From assembly GCA_016125505.1 (NCBI GenBank), contig WGLP01000014.1:1-64000 (forward strand): DNA of 64,000 nt. The letters are read 5' to 3'. A program made the translations under genes and the position numbers. This stretch comes from Gammaproteobacteria bacterium. GTDB taxonomy: Bacteria > Pseudomonadota > Gammaproteobacteria > UBA6429 > Thiohalophilaceae. This document shows positions 1-7,260 of the stretch, in pieces (the first letter of the stretch is position 1; each line of letters opens with the position of its first letter). The notes beneath the pieces are model-generated. The model was not told the origin of the DNA, searched no databases, and was given only the letters and a program-made list of their open reading frames with translations.

Positions 1-80
1 GAATCGGGACTTTTGTAATATGTGGAGTACGGATGATGGCCCAGCAGCGTGAGGCCATCATCCGCCCTTTCTACTCCACA
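1..80. repeat. RIT left terminal inverted repeat and hairpin
   Basis: Bases 1-28 are the exact reverse complement of 3421-3448. Inside it, 31-41 (GGATGATGGCC) pairs perfectly with 53-63. Around that hairpin, TGTGGAGT (21-28) is answered by ACTCCACA (73-80). The nested palindromes probably form the recombinase binding and crossover structure. Confidence 0.8.
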
Positions 81-136
81 TAGATTTTCGCGTCCGACAT
101 AGTGTTTGCCCCCCAACTACGCCTGTGGAGGGCACC

Positions 137-1372
137 ATGAGCATTGATCTACGTCCCAGCACACGCCGGATGGTCAAAGAGTCCCCGGCGGAGAATGAGG
201 CCATCGCTTTCATCGAGTGGCTTCGTACCGAGCGCTACACTGACTACACCATCGACTGCCATATCCGACGGCTGCTGTTCGTTATGCCGCGGCTGTGGTC
301 CGGCTCTTCGCCGCCGATCCTCCGGGAAGCCGATCTCCTGGCCGCCTTTGGCCGCGAGCGCCATCCCCGCACGCGGTTCCACCATTTCGCCGGCACCCGG
401 CGCGTCTACACACGTTATCTGCGCGCGCAGGGACGCCTGGTGCCCGAGCCGGCTTCACCCTCAGAGGTTCTTATTCTTCCGTATGATCAGTATCTTACCG
501 AAGTTCGCGGCCTGTCTGTCTCGACCCGCAGGCACCATAAGAACACGCTGCGTGGGCTGTTGGCACGCTTCCTGAGTCCGCGGGGATCCCTGCGGAAGCT
601 TTCACGCGACGATCTCGAAAGTTTCATCCTCGAGCGCAGCCGGAAGATCTCCCGTCACTCCCTGCAGCACGAGATCGCGCACCTGAGGGCGTTCTTGCGC
701 TATGCGTACGATGTGGGCCTGGTGCACAAGCGCCTCGACGGGCTCGATATGCCGCGCACCTATCGAGACGAGCTGCCGCCGCGCGCGCTGCCCTGGCCGA
801 GCGTGCTGCAGTTGCTGCGCTCGATCGATTGCACCAGCCGCGGCGGCTGGCGCGACCTGTGCGTTCTGCATTTGATCGCCTTCTACGGGCTGCGCCCCAA
901 CGAGGTCGTCGCATTGCGCCTTGACTCAATCGACTGGGAGCAGGGGCTCCTCCACGTCTACCAGTCCAAGACGCGCTCGCCGCTGACGCTGCCCCTCGAC
1001 GCGCGCACGCTGCAGCTGCTGCGTGACTACCTGGACCACGGCCGCGCCGGCGGTGCCAGTACCAGCGCCTCGGCAATGCTCTTCCTGCGGTTGCGCTGCC
1101 CCTACATCCCGCTCGAACGCACGGCCGTCGGAGACATTTTCCGCAAGCGCATGCGCGAGGCAGGGTTGCCGGACTGCGCCAAGCATGTATACCGGCTGCG
1201 GCATACCTTCGCGATGCGCTTGCTCAGCCGCGGCGTGGGTATGAAGGCGATCGGGGATGTGCTCGGGCATCACAGCTTCTTCGGCACCAGCGCCTACTTG
1301 AGACTCGATGTGGCCATGCTGCGTAGTGTCGCTCTCCCTGTTCCATCCGTGACGGGAGGGAGCCATGAGTAA
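137..1372 (+). CDS. RIT tyrosine recombinase, first of the trio (RitA-like)
   Basis: A 411-residue tyrosine recombinase, expected to act with the two downstream proteins to move the RIT element. An N-terminal SAM-like core-binding region covers roughly residues 20-200. The catalytic domain holds an Arg in YGLRPNEV, an Arg in YRLRHTFA, a His in LGHHSF and the nucleophile candidate Tyr in SAYLRL. The box II position usually filled by His (three before the Arg) is Tyr here. ATG at 137 is preferred because GGAGGG precedes it; an in-frame GTG at 125 lies within that Shine-Dalgarno region. The 3' end overlaps the next gene by 8 bases, implying translational coupling. Confidence 0.85.
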   Translation: MSIDLRPSTRRMVKESPAENEAIAFIEWLRTERYTDYTIDCHIRRLLFVMPRLWSGSSPPILREADLLAAFGRERHPRTRFHHFAGTRRVYTRYLRAQGRLVPEPASPSEVLILPYDQYLTEVRGLSVSTRRHHKNTLRGLLARFLSPRGSLRKLSRDDLESFILERSRKISRHSLQHEIAHLRAFLRYAYDVGLVHKRLDGLDMPRTYRDELPPRALPWPSVLQLLRSIDCTSRGGWRDLCVLHLIAFYGLRPNEVVALRLDSIDWEQGLLHVYQSKTRSPLTLPLDARTLQLLRDYLDHGRAGGASTSASAMLFLRLRCPYIPLERTAVGDIFRKRMREAGLPDCAKHVYRLRHTFAMRLLSRGVGMKAIGDVLGHHSFFGTSAYLRLDVAMLRSVALPVPSVTGGSHE

Positions 1373-2336
1373 GTCCTCTCCGCTGCATCGCTTTGACGCT
1401 GCCGTACAGGCGTACATCTCGAGTCGGCGTGCTCTCGGCCGTGCCATCCGGCTCGACGAGTATGTGCTGCATCGCCTGCGGGCCTATCTCGCACGGGCTG
1501 GCCATTCCGACCTCGACGCCGAGAGCTTCGAGGGCTGGCGACGCCAGCTCCACCACTGCGCCCACAACACCCAGGTCGATTGGGCGATGATGCTTTATCG
1601 ATTCTGCCGCTATCGCCGACGTCGCGAGAGCCGGTGTTTTCTGCCTCAGCGCGAGACCCTGGGGCGCCATCGGCCGTATCCGTTACCCACAGCGATTGAG
1701 GCTGACCAGGTCCGGCGACTGCTCGATGTCATCGACCGCCGCCCCGCAAGTGCCGGTCGTGACCTGCCATACGCCGTTCACCGTATCGCTATCGTGCTGA
1801 TGTACACAGCGGGTCTTCGTCGCGGCGAGCTGGCACGACTGCGGTTGGAGGACGCCGACGCCGAAACGGGTGTCCTGCGGATCCAGGGTTCGAAGTTCCA
1901 CAAGTCCCGGTGGGTGCCGCTCTCCCCGAGCGCCACCCAGGAGCTGCAGAGGTACCTGCGCGTCAGGGCTGCGTTCGTTCCCCGCACCGCGAGCAATGCG
2001 ATGCTGCTTTGCAGGAGCGCCGAGCGTGGCTATACGGCTGGAGGAATGAGTCAGGCGATACGAGAAGTTATGTGCCGCTCAGGCATTTGGGCGAATGCCC
2101 CGCGAATGCCACGTGTACACGATTTTCGCCACGCTTTTGCGGTGGAAGCGCTTCGCCGCTGGTACGAGGAGGGTCGCGACGTACAGGCCGAGCTGCCCAG
2201 GCTCTCGATGTACATGGGGCATGTTTCGATCGCTTCGACGACCTATTACCTGCGCTTCATGCCGGCGGTAGTCGCCCTCGCGAGCCAGCGTTTCGCCGGC
2301 TCGTGCGCTGATCTGATCGAGGGAGGTGCCTCATGA
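1365..2336 (+). CDS. RIT tyrosine recombinase, second of the trio (RitB-like)
   Basis: A 323-residue tyrosine recombinase. The catalytic residues are Arg152 (TAGLRRGEL), His252 and Arg255 (VHDFRHAFA), His286 (MGHVS) and Tyr295 (TTYYLRF), a complete R-H-R-H-Y set. The start has a strong ribosome site (GGGAGGG) inside the end of the first recombinase gene, and its stop overlaps the next start by 4 bases. The order and tight overlap with its neighbours mark it as the middle member of a RIT trio rather than a phage integrase. Confidence 0.85.
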   Translation: MSKSSPLHRFDAAVQAYISSRRALGRAIRLDEYVLHRLRAYLARAGHSDLDAESFEGWRRQLHHCAHNTQVDWAMMLYRFCRYRRRRESRCFLPQRETLGRHRPYPLPTAIEADQVRRLLDVIDRRPASAGRDLPYAVHRIAIVLMYTAGLRRGELARLRLEDADAETGVLRIQGSKFHKSRWVPLSPSATQELQRYLRVRAAFVPRTASNAMLLCRSAERGYTAGGMSQAIREVMCRSGIWANAPRMPRVHDFRHAFAVEALRRWYEEGRDVQAELPRLSMYMGHVSIASTTYYLRFMPAVVALASQRFAGSCADLIEGGAS

Positions 2337-3364
2337 GTCGCACGACCCCTACGGCCCTGGGCCGCGATCTGGTCACGTTCTTCGAGGATTTTCTCCCCGT
2401 CCAGCGGGGCCTGAGCCCCCACACGATCCGCAGCTACCGCGATGCGTTGCTGCTGCTTCTGCGCTTCATGGCGCAGGAACTGCACTGCACGGTGGACCGT
2501 CTGGACGTGCCGGACCTCACCGTCGAGCGCATCACACGCTTCCTTGCGGCGCTCGAAGCCGAGCGCCACAACAGCATCGCCACCCGTAATGCGCGGCTCG
2601 GGGCGATCCACGTCTTTGCGCGCTACCTCGCCGGACAGTGCCCGGAGCATCTGGGCACCCTTCAGCGGATCATCGCCATGCCGTTCAAGCGAGGGGCAAT
2701 AGAGGCACCGATCGAATATCTTGATCGTGCCGAGCTCGACGCGCTGCTCAAGAGCATTGATCGTTCAACGGAACTCGGCCGGCGCGACTACGCGCTCTTT
2801 GCGTTCCTGTTCAACACCGGCGCCCGAGTCCAGGAAGCCCTCAATGTCCGCGTCGCCGACGTGCGCCTGGAGGCTCCGCCGCAGGTACGGCTGCTCGGGA
2901 AGGGACGCAAGGCACGGACCTGCCCGCTGTGGCCGGCCACGGCACGCCTGCTGCGCGATCTGATCTCCGAACGAGGTGGCTTTGTCGACGAATCGGTCTC
3001 TCCGCTCGTATTCACGAACGCACGCGGGGCGCCGCTGACGCGCTACGGTGTACGCTACCTGCTGCGCCGATACGTGGACAAGGCGTCACAAATCGCACCC
3101 TCTCTCAAGAGCAAGAAGCTTCACCCACACTCGATCCGGCACAGCACGGCGGTGGCACTGCTCAAGTCCGGCGTCGACTTCGCAACCATCAGTCATTGGC
3201 TCGGCCACGCAGGCCTGAACACGACCATGCGTTATGCCCGCGCCGATCTCGACCTCAAGCGCCGGGCTCTTGCTCAGGTATTCCCGGACGCCGTGGCGCC
3301 ACCGCCCGGCGGGCGACTGCTGCTGGACGGCTCAGACCTCGCCGGCTGGCTGCGCAAGCTCTGA
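2333..3364 (+). CDS. RIT tyrosine recombinase, third of the trio (RitC-like, XerD-like)
   Basis: A 343-residue tyrosine recombinase, the most XerC/D-like of the three. A core-binding SAM-like domain (about residues 10-110) begins with the typical RGLSPHTIRSYRDAL helix. The catalytic residues are Arg165 (NTGARVQEAL), His266 and Arg269 (HPHSIRHSTA), His292 (WLGHAG) and Tyr301 (TTMRYARAD). ATG overlaps the preceding stop as ATGA and follows GGGAGG. It ends only 57 bases before the right terminal repeat. Confidence 0.87.
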   Translation: MSRTTPTALGRDLVTFFEDFLPVQRGLSPHTIRSYRDALLLLLRFMAQELHCTVDRLDVPDLTVERITRFLAALEAERHNSIATRNARLGAIHVFARYLAGQCPEHLGTLQRIIAMPFKRGAIEAPIEYLDRAELDALLKSIDRSTELGRRDYALFAFLFNTGARVQEALNVRVADVRLEAPPQVRLLGKGRKARTCPLWPATARLLRDLISERGGFVDESVSPLVFTNARGAPLTRYGVRYLLRRYVDKASQIAPSLKSKKLHPHSIRHSTAVALLKSGVDFATISHWLGHAGLNTTMRYARADLDLKRRALAQVFPDAVAPPPGGRLLLDGSDLAGWLRKL

Positions 3365-3367
3365 CAA

Positions 3368-3448
3368 ATGTGGAGGCCTCCCGCGCGAAAACGCGGGAGG
3401 CCTGGGCACAATGATGCGCCACTCCACATATTACAAAAGTCCCGATTC
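3368..3448. repeat. RIT right terminal inverted repeat and hairpin
   Basis: Bases 3421-3448 are the perfect 28-bp partner of the left end. A 12-bp GC-rich stem, 3374-3385 with 3392-3403 around CGAAAA, sits just inside and could also stop recombinase transcription. ATGTGGAG (3368-3375) and CTCCACAT (3422-3429) frame the hairpin, mirroring the left end. The repeat also encodes the last residues and stop of the radC-like gene on the opposite strand. Confidence 0.8.
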
Positions 3449-3922
3449 AGCGAATGACACGCTTTCACCACCCGACACAACGAAGTGGTCCAGCACACGC
3501 ACGTCAACCAGTGCGAGTGCCTCTTTCAGCCGGCGGGTGATCATCTCGTCCGCACGACTGGGTTCCGTGACACCCGAAGGGTGATTGTGGAAAAAGACCA
3601 TGGCGGCTGCATTCGCCTCCAGGGCCTGTTGCACAACGACGCGAGGATGAATCGAGGCACCATCAATGGTGCCCTGAAACAACTCACGCACAGCGATGAT
3701 TCGATGCCGGTTATCCAGAAACAGACTCCCGAATACCTCATTGCGGTAATCGGCCAGGCGAAGACGCAGAAAATTCCGTGTCTCCTCTGGACTGCTCAAG
3801 GCTCTCCCAGCTCGATGCTTAACTGCCAATAACTTCATTGCCAGTATCACCACTGATTGCTTCTCCTCGTCGTTAAGCTCCGACGGCTTTAGACCGGTAA
3901 ACCGGTCCTCCGTATTCTTCAT
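3431..3922 (-). CDS. RadC-family JAB/MPN-domain protein of the ICE
   Basis: A 163-residue RadC-like protein, a family common on mobile elements; its biochemical role is not firmly established. It lacks the N-terminal helix-hairpin-helix half of chromosomal RadC. The JAMM metal motif is visible as the HNHPSG stretch preceded by the conserved Glu/Leu region (RELFQGTIDGASIHPR), with a later Asp in EPSRADEMITRRL. The C-terminus reads SFAESGLL-stop, very close to the usual SFAERGLL ending. The final ESGLL-stop is written by the RIT terminal repeat, so the insertion preserved the reading frame end. Confidence 0.85.
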   Translation of the reverse strand: MKNTEDRFTGLKPSELNDEEKQSVVILAMKLLAVKHRAGRALSSPEETRNFLRLRLADYRNEVFGSLFLDNRHRIIAVRELFQGTIDGASIHPRVVVQQALEANAAAMVFFHNHPSGVTEPSRADEMITRRLKEALALVDVRVLDHFVVSGGESVSFAESGLL

Positions 3923-3961
3923 GACTGATCTCCTCGAATTGACGGGGAGACCAGACCCGCG

Positions 3962-4016
3962 GGGGAATGATTCCCCGATGGGTTGGAAGGTGGCCGGGTA
4001 ACATCGTTACCCGGCC
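3962..4016. repeat. Paired palindromes between the DUF3577 and radC-like genes
   Basis: GGGGAAT-G-ATTCCCC occupies 3962-3976. A second perfect hairpin, GGCCGGGTAAC with GTTACCCGGCC around ATC, occupies 3992-4016. The second may terminate or attenuate transcription from the DUF3577 gene, though no T run follows. The first recurs in similar form at 4482-4494, upstream of the neighbouring gene. Confidence 0.6.
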
Positions 4017-4026
4017 GGTTGTGGAT

Positions 4027-4431
4027 CTACGCAGCGGTCTCCTGCTCCGTAACGAACGGCTGGCCATCGACCTTGGCCCACGAAATGCTAAGCAGACGGG
4101 CCTTCAGACTGACGCCAGTCTCGCCGACCTTGTCACCGTTCTTGTAGGTAAAGGATTCCGCATACAGATCACTGAGCGTGAATCCAATGAGCACCTTCAA
4201 CTTGCCCTCCACGGCCGACTTGAGCTGGCGCACAATCTCCTGCGCCTTCTTGCCGGACACGGGACACTCAAAATGCGTGTACTGGACGTTGTCGACACTG
4301 CCGCGTAAGGCGGCAATGGTGACACTCAGAAAGGGCGTACCCTCTTCTGGCGTCACCTCACGGACACGGTTGAGATAACCGATGCCGTTGGTGTGAAGAT
4401 CGAAATACTTGGTACTTTCGTTGTTGGACAT
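4027..4431 (-). CDS. DUF3577 / STY4534-family ICE protein
   Basis: A 134-residue protein matching my recollection of the STY4534 (DUF3577) family found in the replication/maintenance region of SPI-7-like ICEs; the molecular function is not known. It has no signal peptide or membrane segment. It begins with SNNESTKYFDLHTNGIGYLNRVREV, and the central LSVTIAALRGSVDNVQYTHFECPVSG region looks like an OB-fold-like beta-rich protein, reminiscent of single-strand DNA-binding folds, which is inference only. Location between ParM and RadC-like genes fits this family. Confidence 0.75.
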   Translation of the reverse strand: MSNNESTKYFDLHTNGIGYLNRVREVTPEEGTPFLSVTIAALRGSVDNVQYTHFECPVSGKKAQEIVRQLKSAVEGKLKVLIGFTLSDLYAESFTYKNGDKVGETGVSLKARLLSISWAKVDGQPFVTEQETAA

Positions 4432-4481
4432 AACACTTACTCCTTCAGGTTGGTTTCATCCGGAGCAAGCACATCCCTGAC

Positions 4482-4494
4482 GGGAACGCTTCCC
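4482..4494. repeat. GGGAA-N3-TTCCC palindrome upstream of the DUF3577 gene
   Basis: GGGAA (4482-4486), CGC, TTCCC (4490-4494) is followed by a CGGCAGGGTTGG-like stretch. The same layout occurs at 3963-3975 upstream of the radC-like gene. Each copy lies 40-50 bases before the respective start on the minus strand, suggesting a shared leader or operator element. The rest of the 4432-4630 gap holds GGAAACG/CGTTTCC and GGCGCC inverted repeats and no gene. Confidence 0.45.
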
Positions 4495-4630
4495 CGGCAG
4501 GGTTGGTAAAAAACGGAAACGACGACGTTTCCTTGAAGCTGGACCGGGGCATTCGCCACGGCGCCTGTTGCACGGTCCTAAGGCGCCTTGTTTGTCACTG
4601 AGACCGCAGTGACCACGTATAAAACCAATC

Positions 4631-5656
4631 TCAGGCCGCGTCCGACTCTTCGCAGACGTATTGCAGATACTTCAGCATTCCGCGCGCGTTGGCGAAGGCC
4701 GGGTGTTCGGCGATGGCCTGGTTGGGAAACCAATTGGCGATGTGCTCCGCCAGCGCCACGGTGCCACCGCCGACGAACACTATCCGGTCCAGTTCCACTC
4801 CCAGCCCGAGTTGACGACGGGTCTCGGCATACAGCCGTTCCACCAACTCCCGCTTTGCGGCGTCCACCAGTTCCGCGACATCGTGATCCTTGCCGTGCAA
4901 ACGCACGACGCCACATTCAACGGCGGATGACACTAGCTGCTCGCCCACGTTCTCGAGGTCGAAGCGTTCCTGGACTCCGTTGGCCACCTGTTGTTTAACG
5001 TCCAACATGCCACCCTGCAGTGAACCCGACGACGCGTGAACGACGCCCTGGTCCTTCACGACCACGTAGTCGGTGGTGCGCCCGCCGATGTCCACGATAG
5101 CGATCGGCACCGACAAGCGTGCTTCATCGAGGATGGCTTCGTTGGCTTTGGTAACGATGACATAGTCGTACCACGCGGCCAGCGCCTCCGGGATCACCTC
5201 GTGGAACGCGATCGCAGCCGGCAGCCGCTCAGTCTTCGGTTGCACCGCCTGCTTCAGGCTGAGGCGCTTCTTCTCGATGGTGTCGCGACGCTGTTCGCCG
5301 TTCTTCTTGTAGAAGGCGCTGACGGGGAGTCCGGAGACCGCATGAATGGAGCGGCCCGCAAGACCTGCTTCCTGCAGGGCATGCTGTACGATGACCCGGT
5401 TCAGACCCGAAATGGGATAGCCCTCGAAATGCGTGGGCGCACCGTCGACGGCGCCCACCGCATACACCGCCCCCTCGGTTTCGTACTCGAAGATGCGCTG
5501 TCGGCCGTCGTGGATCCAGGTGACGCCGGACTTGCCGACCCTGGCACGAGAGGGAATGGCGATCAGTCTGCCATCCGGCAAAGCCACCTTGGTAAAGGCA
5601 TAACCGTCATCGAGGCCCACCTGGATGGGCGTCATCGTATTGGAATCCGGCATCAT
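4631..5656 (-). CDS. ParM/StbA-like actin-type partition ATPase
   Basis: A 341-residue actin-like protein of the plasmid ParM/StbA group, which polymerises to segregate DNA copies. Actin-fold nucleotide motifs are visible: the N-terminal VGLDDGYAFTKVAL phosphate-1 loop, the central IVDIGGRTTDYVVV phosphate-2 loop, and the C-terminal VFVGGGTVAL adenosine motif. The start at 5656 is chosen because GGAGGAG precedes a tandem ATG-ATG; a longer frame opens at 5689 through the Shine-Dalgarno region. Its upstream neighbour 39 bases away looks like a ribbon-helix-helix adaptor, so the two probably form a type II partition module of the ICE. Confidence 0.8.
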   Translation of the reverse strand: MMPDSNTMTPIQVGLDDGYAFTKVALPDGRLIAIPSRARVGKSGVTWIHDGRQRIFEYETEGAVYAVGAVDGAPTHFEGYPISGLNRVIVQHALQEAGLAGRSIHAVSGLPVSAFYKKNGEQRRDTIEKKRLSLKQAVQPKTERLPAAIAFHEVIPEALAAWYDYVIVTKANEAILDEARLSVPIAIVDIGGRTTDYVVVKDQGVVHASSGSLQGGMLDVKQQVANGVQERFDLENVGEQLVSSAVECGVVRLHGKDHDVAELVDAAKRELVERLYAETRRQLGLGVELDRIVFVGGGTVALAEHIANWFPNQAIAEHPAFANARGMLKYLQYVCEESDAA

Positions 5657-5695
5657 TGCTCCTCCGTTCTTGTCTTGTGTTTTATGCAACCGGCC

Positions 5696-6073
5696 TCAGC
5701 CGATCACCTTTCTCAAGCCGGCGAAGGGCTTACCCTGCGCCGCAGTGTTCGCTTCGACCGCCACCGGTGGCGTCTTGGTTGCGGTGTCCGGTGAAGCCAC
5801 GGGTTGCGCCAACCAGGCGGCAAACGCGGTTCGCGGTTGCCTCGCTGACACTCCTTGTCCTTGCGGTGTTTTGATCGGCTGTGGATCAATTTCGTCCTGC
5901 ACCACCCGCAGCGATTGACATTCTTGGCGGAAGCCCTGCACTAGGAGCCCGCGCAACCACTCTTGACGCCGGCCTTCCGGAATTCGATCCATCCGGTTCA
6001 GGATCAGGGCCTCGAACGCCACTCGCGGATCGAGCTGCAGGTTGATGCGTTTACCTCCTGCTGACTTAGCCAT
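5696..6073 (-). CDS. Small ParR-like ribbon-helix-helix candidate
   Basis: A 125-residue protein I do not recognise by sequence. The N-terminus (KRINLQLDPRVAFEALIL, then a second helix around RRQEWLRGLLVQGF) has the strand-helix-helix pattern of ribbon-helix-helix DNA-binding proteins. The C-terminal half is low-complexity and Pro/Thr/Ala rich. Being immediately upstream of the ParM gene in the same direction, it is the best candidate for the centromere-binding adaptor of the partition pair. The assignment rests on context and pattern, not on a family match. No obvious iteron array precedes it. Confidence 0.5.
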   Translation of the reverse strand: MAKSAGGKRINLQLDPRVAFEALILNRMDRIPEGRRQEWLRGLLVQGFRQECQSLRVVQDEIDPQPIKTPQGQGVSARQPRTAFAAWLAQPVASPDTATKTPPVAVEANTAAQGKPFAGLRKVIG

Positions 6074-6148
6074 ACGTCTTCGGCCCTACCGGCATTGACC
6101 GTGTCGTCGCAGGAGTATGGCGGGCAACGTGTGGCATACCAGAGAAAA

Positions 6149-6955
6149 CTACGTGCTAACCACGTCGCTGTTTACCGCGGCAGTAGCCGCCTTCGGCGCC
6201 GAATCGACAGGCTTGAGACGGATGTGCTTGGCCGCCTCTTCGGGGAATCTGATTTTGCGGGGTGCCAGCGGTGCCTGGCGCGCTCCGTTCAACACGTCTT
6301 CCGGAACTTCGCCCATGATCTGCCGGGCGCGACTCGCGTTGGCGGTGCCTTGTTGGACTGCAGCGCGATCGACGTTGAGGAAGTGATAGCCTTGCGGCAC
6401 CGCGAATGCGCCGCGGATCTTGCGCGCACACGCATTGAGTAAACCTTCCATCGCCGCGCCGGTTAGTACTCCCACATGGTGGGCCGTCAACAGCGTGCAC
6501 ACAAACCTGTCGTACTCGGCGATTAGTTGTGCGCCGCGGTAGGCATAGGGGTTGGCGAACTGCAGCGCGATCCGGAACGGCTTCATCGACTCCGCCACAG
6601 CCACCTCCAAAGCGGTGAGCTGATCGAGCTGTGCGTCCAATGCGGCCTGCTCGTTCTTGACCAGGTCACGCACCCGTTCCAGTGCCTCGTGCACCTTGAC
6701 CAACCACCAATCAGCATAGGGATCGTCACTACGTGCCGCCTGCCAGATCACACGCAACCGATCGGCAAATCCCACCAGTCCGATGATCGCCGGTTTGTCG
6801 GCGTTGCCGTTGCGCCCGCGGATCAACCGTTGCGCCTGCCGGGTCTGGACCGTCAGCCACGCTTGCCCACGCAGCGCTCCCGGCCCGGCATCGACGTTCG
6901 TTTCTTCCGGGCGCAGTTCTGTTTTTTGTTCTGGATCCGATTTACCGAAATTCAT
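6149..6955 (-). CDS. PFL_4669-family ICE protein (TIGR03761)
   Basis: A 268-residue soluble protein resembling the PFL_4669 family of integrating conjugative elements. The start of the conserved part reads LTVQTRQAQRLIRGR, followed by a helical central region (about residues 60-180) and a basic C-terminus. It has no known enzymatic motif. In related elements it lies next to the STY4528 and STY4534 genes, as here apart from the inserted cargo block upstream. Function in element maintenance or replication is presumed from context. Confidence 0.75.
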   Translation of the reverse strand: MNFGKSDPEQKTELRPEETNVDAGPGALRGQAWLTVQTRQAQRLIRGRNGNADKPAIIGLVGFADRLRVIWQAARSDDPYADWWLVKVHEALERVRDLVKNEQAALDAQLDQLTALEVAVAESMKPFRIALQFANPYAYRGAQLIAEYDRFVCTLLTAHHVGVLTGAAMEGLLNACARKIRGAFAVPQGYHFLNVDRAAVQQGTANASRARQIMGEVPEDVLNGARQAPLAPRKIRFPEEAAKHIRLKPVDSAPKAATAAVNSDVVST

Positions 6956-7173
6956 GCGCCATATCCTTCATCCTGATTGACTTTGAATGAGTCCCTCATC
7001 AATCCATGACCGGCGCCGACAGACAAGGCTTTATTCCTGCACGGTTCGACGTGTTTGAAATCGTGAGATGGAGACCGATGAAGACAAGTGGATGGTGGCT
7101 ACACTGTGACCACAAGATTCATACAGCCTCCAGCAATCTGGCACGCCATATATTTCCTACGCTCCGTTGGGCC
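6956..7173. other. Gap upstream of the PFL_4669-type gene and nemA
   Basis: About 220 bases contain no credible open frame. They should carry the minus-strand promoter of the PFL_4669-type gene and the left junction of the cargo block. The only clear structure is the imperfect 17-bp palindrome at 7096-7112. Confidence 0.5.
7096..7112. promoter_or_regulatory. Imperfect 17-bp palindrome, left copy
   Basis: TGGCTACACTGTGACCA matches the perfect palindrome at 10054-10070 in 15 of 17 bases. The two copies bracket the nemA-tetR-yciI-tag block. It is likely an operator for an ICE regulator, or a duplicated boundary of the insertion. Confidence 0.45.
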
Positions 7174-7229
7174 TTGACACGATAGGACACTTGTCCTACT
7201 CTAGCCATTATTGTAGGACATGTGTCCTA
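7174..7229 (+). promoter_or_regulatory. nemA promoter with two TetR-type operators
   Basis: A consensus -35 TTGACA (7174-7179) is followed 17 bases later by a weak -10 TACTCT (7197-7202). TAGGACA-CT-TGTCCTA (7183-7198) lies between them and TAGGACA-TG-TGTCCTA (7214-7229) lies around the expected start point. Both have perfect 7-bp arms with a 2-bp spacer, and they are offset by 31 bases, about three helix turns. The downstream TetR-family protein is the obvious repressor. Confidence 0.75.
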
Positions 7230-7260
7230 CTCTAACCGCACCAGACCGAAGGAGACTAAT

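Larger units (their letters stand above)
1..3448. mobile_element. Recombinase-in-trio (RIT) element
   Basis: Three overlapping co-directional tyrosine recombinase genes fill the interval. It is bounded by a perfect 28-bp inverted repeat (1-28 and 3421-3448), and each end also carries a strong hairpin flanked by TGTGGAG/CTCCACA arms. This is the organisation described for RIT elements. The right end falls in the last five codons of the radC-like gene. Base 1 of the window is the first base of the repeat, so the true left boundary, a target duplication or a longer repeat cannot be seen. Confidence 0.85.

Noticed and set aside
2929-3414. A plus-strand open frame overlapping the third recombinase
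   Set aside because: Out of frame with a complete catalytic recombinase and without any recognisable domain.
1-3448. The three recombinases as phage or integron integrases
   Set aside because: Tandem overlapping trio with terminal inverted repeats fits RIT elements; there is no integron attI/attC array or phage gene nearby.
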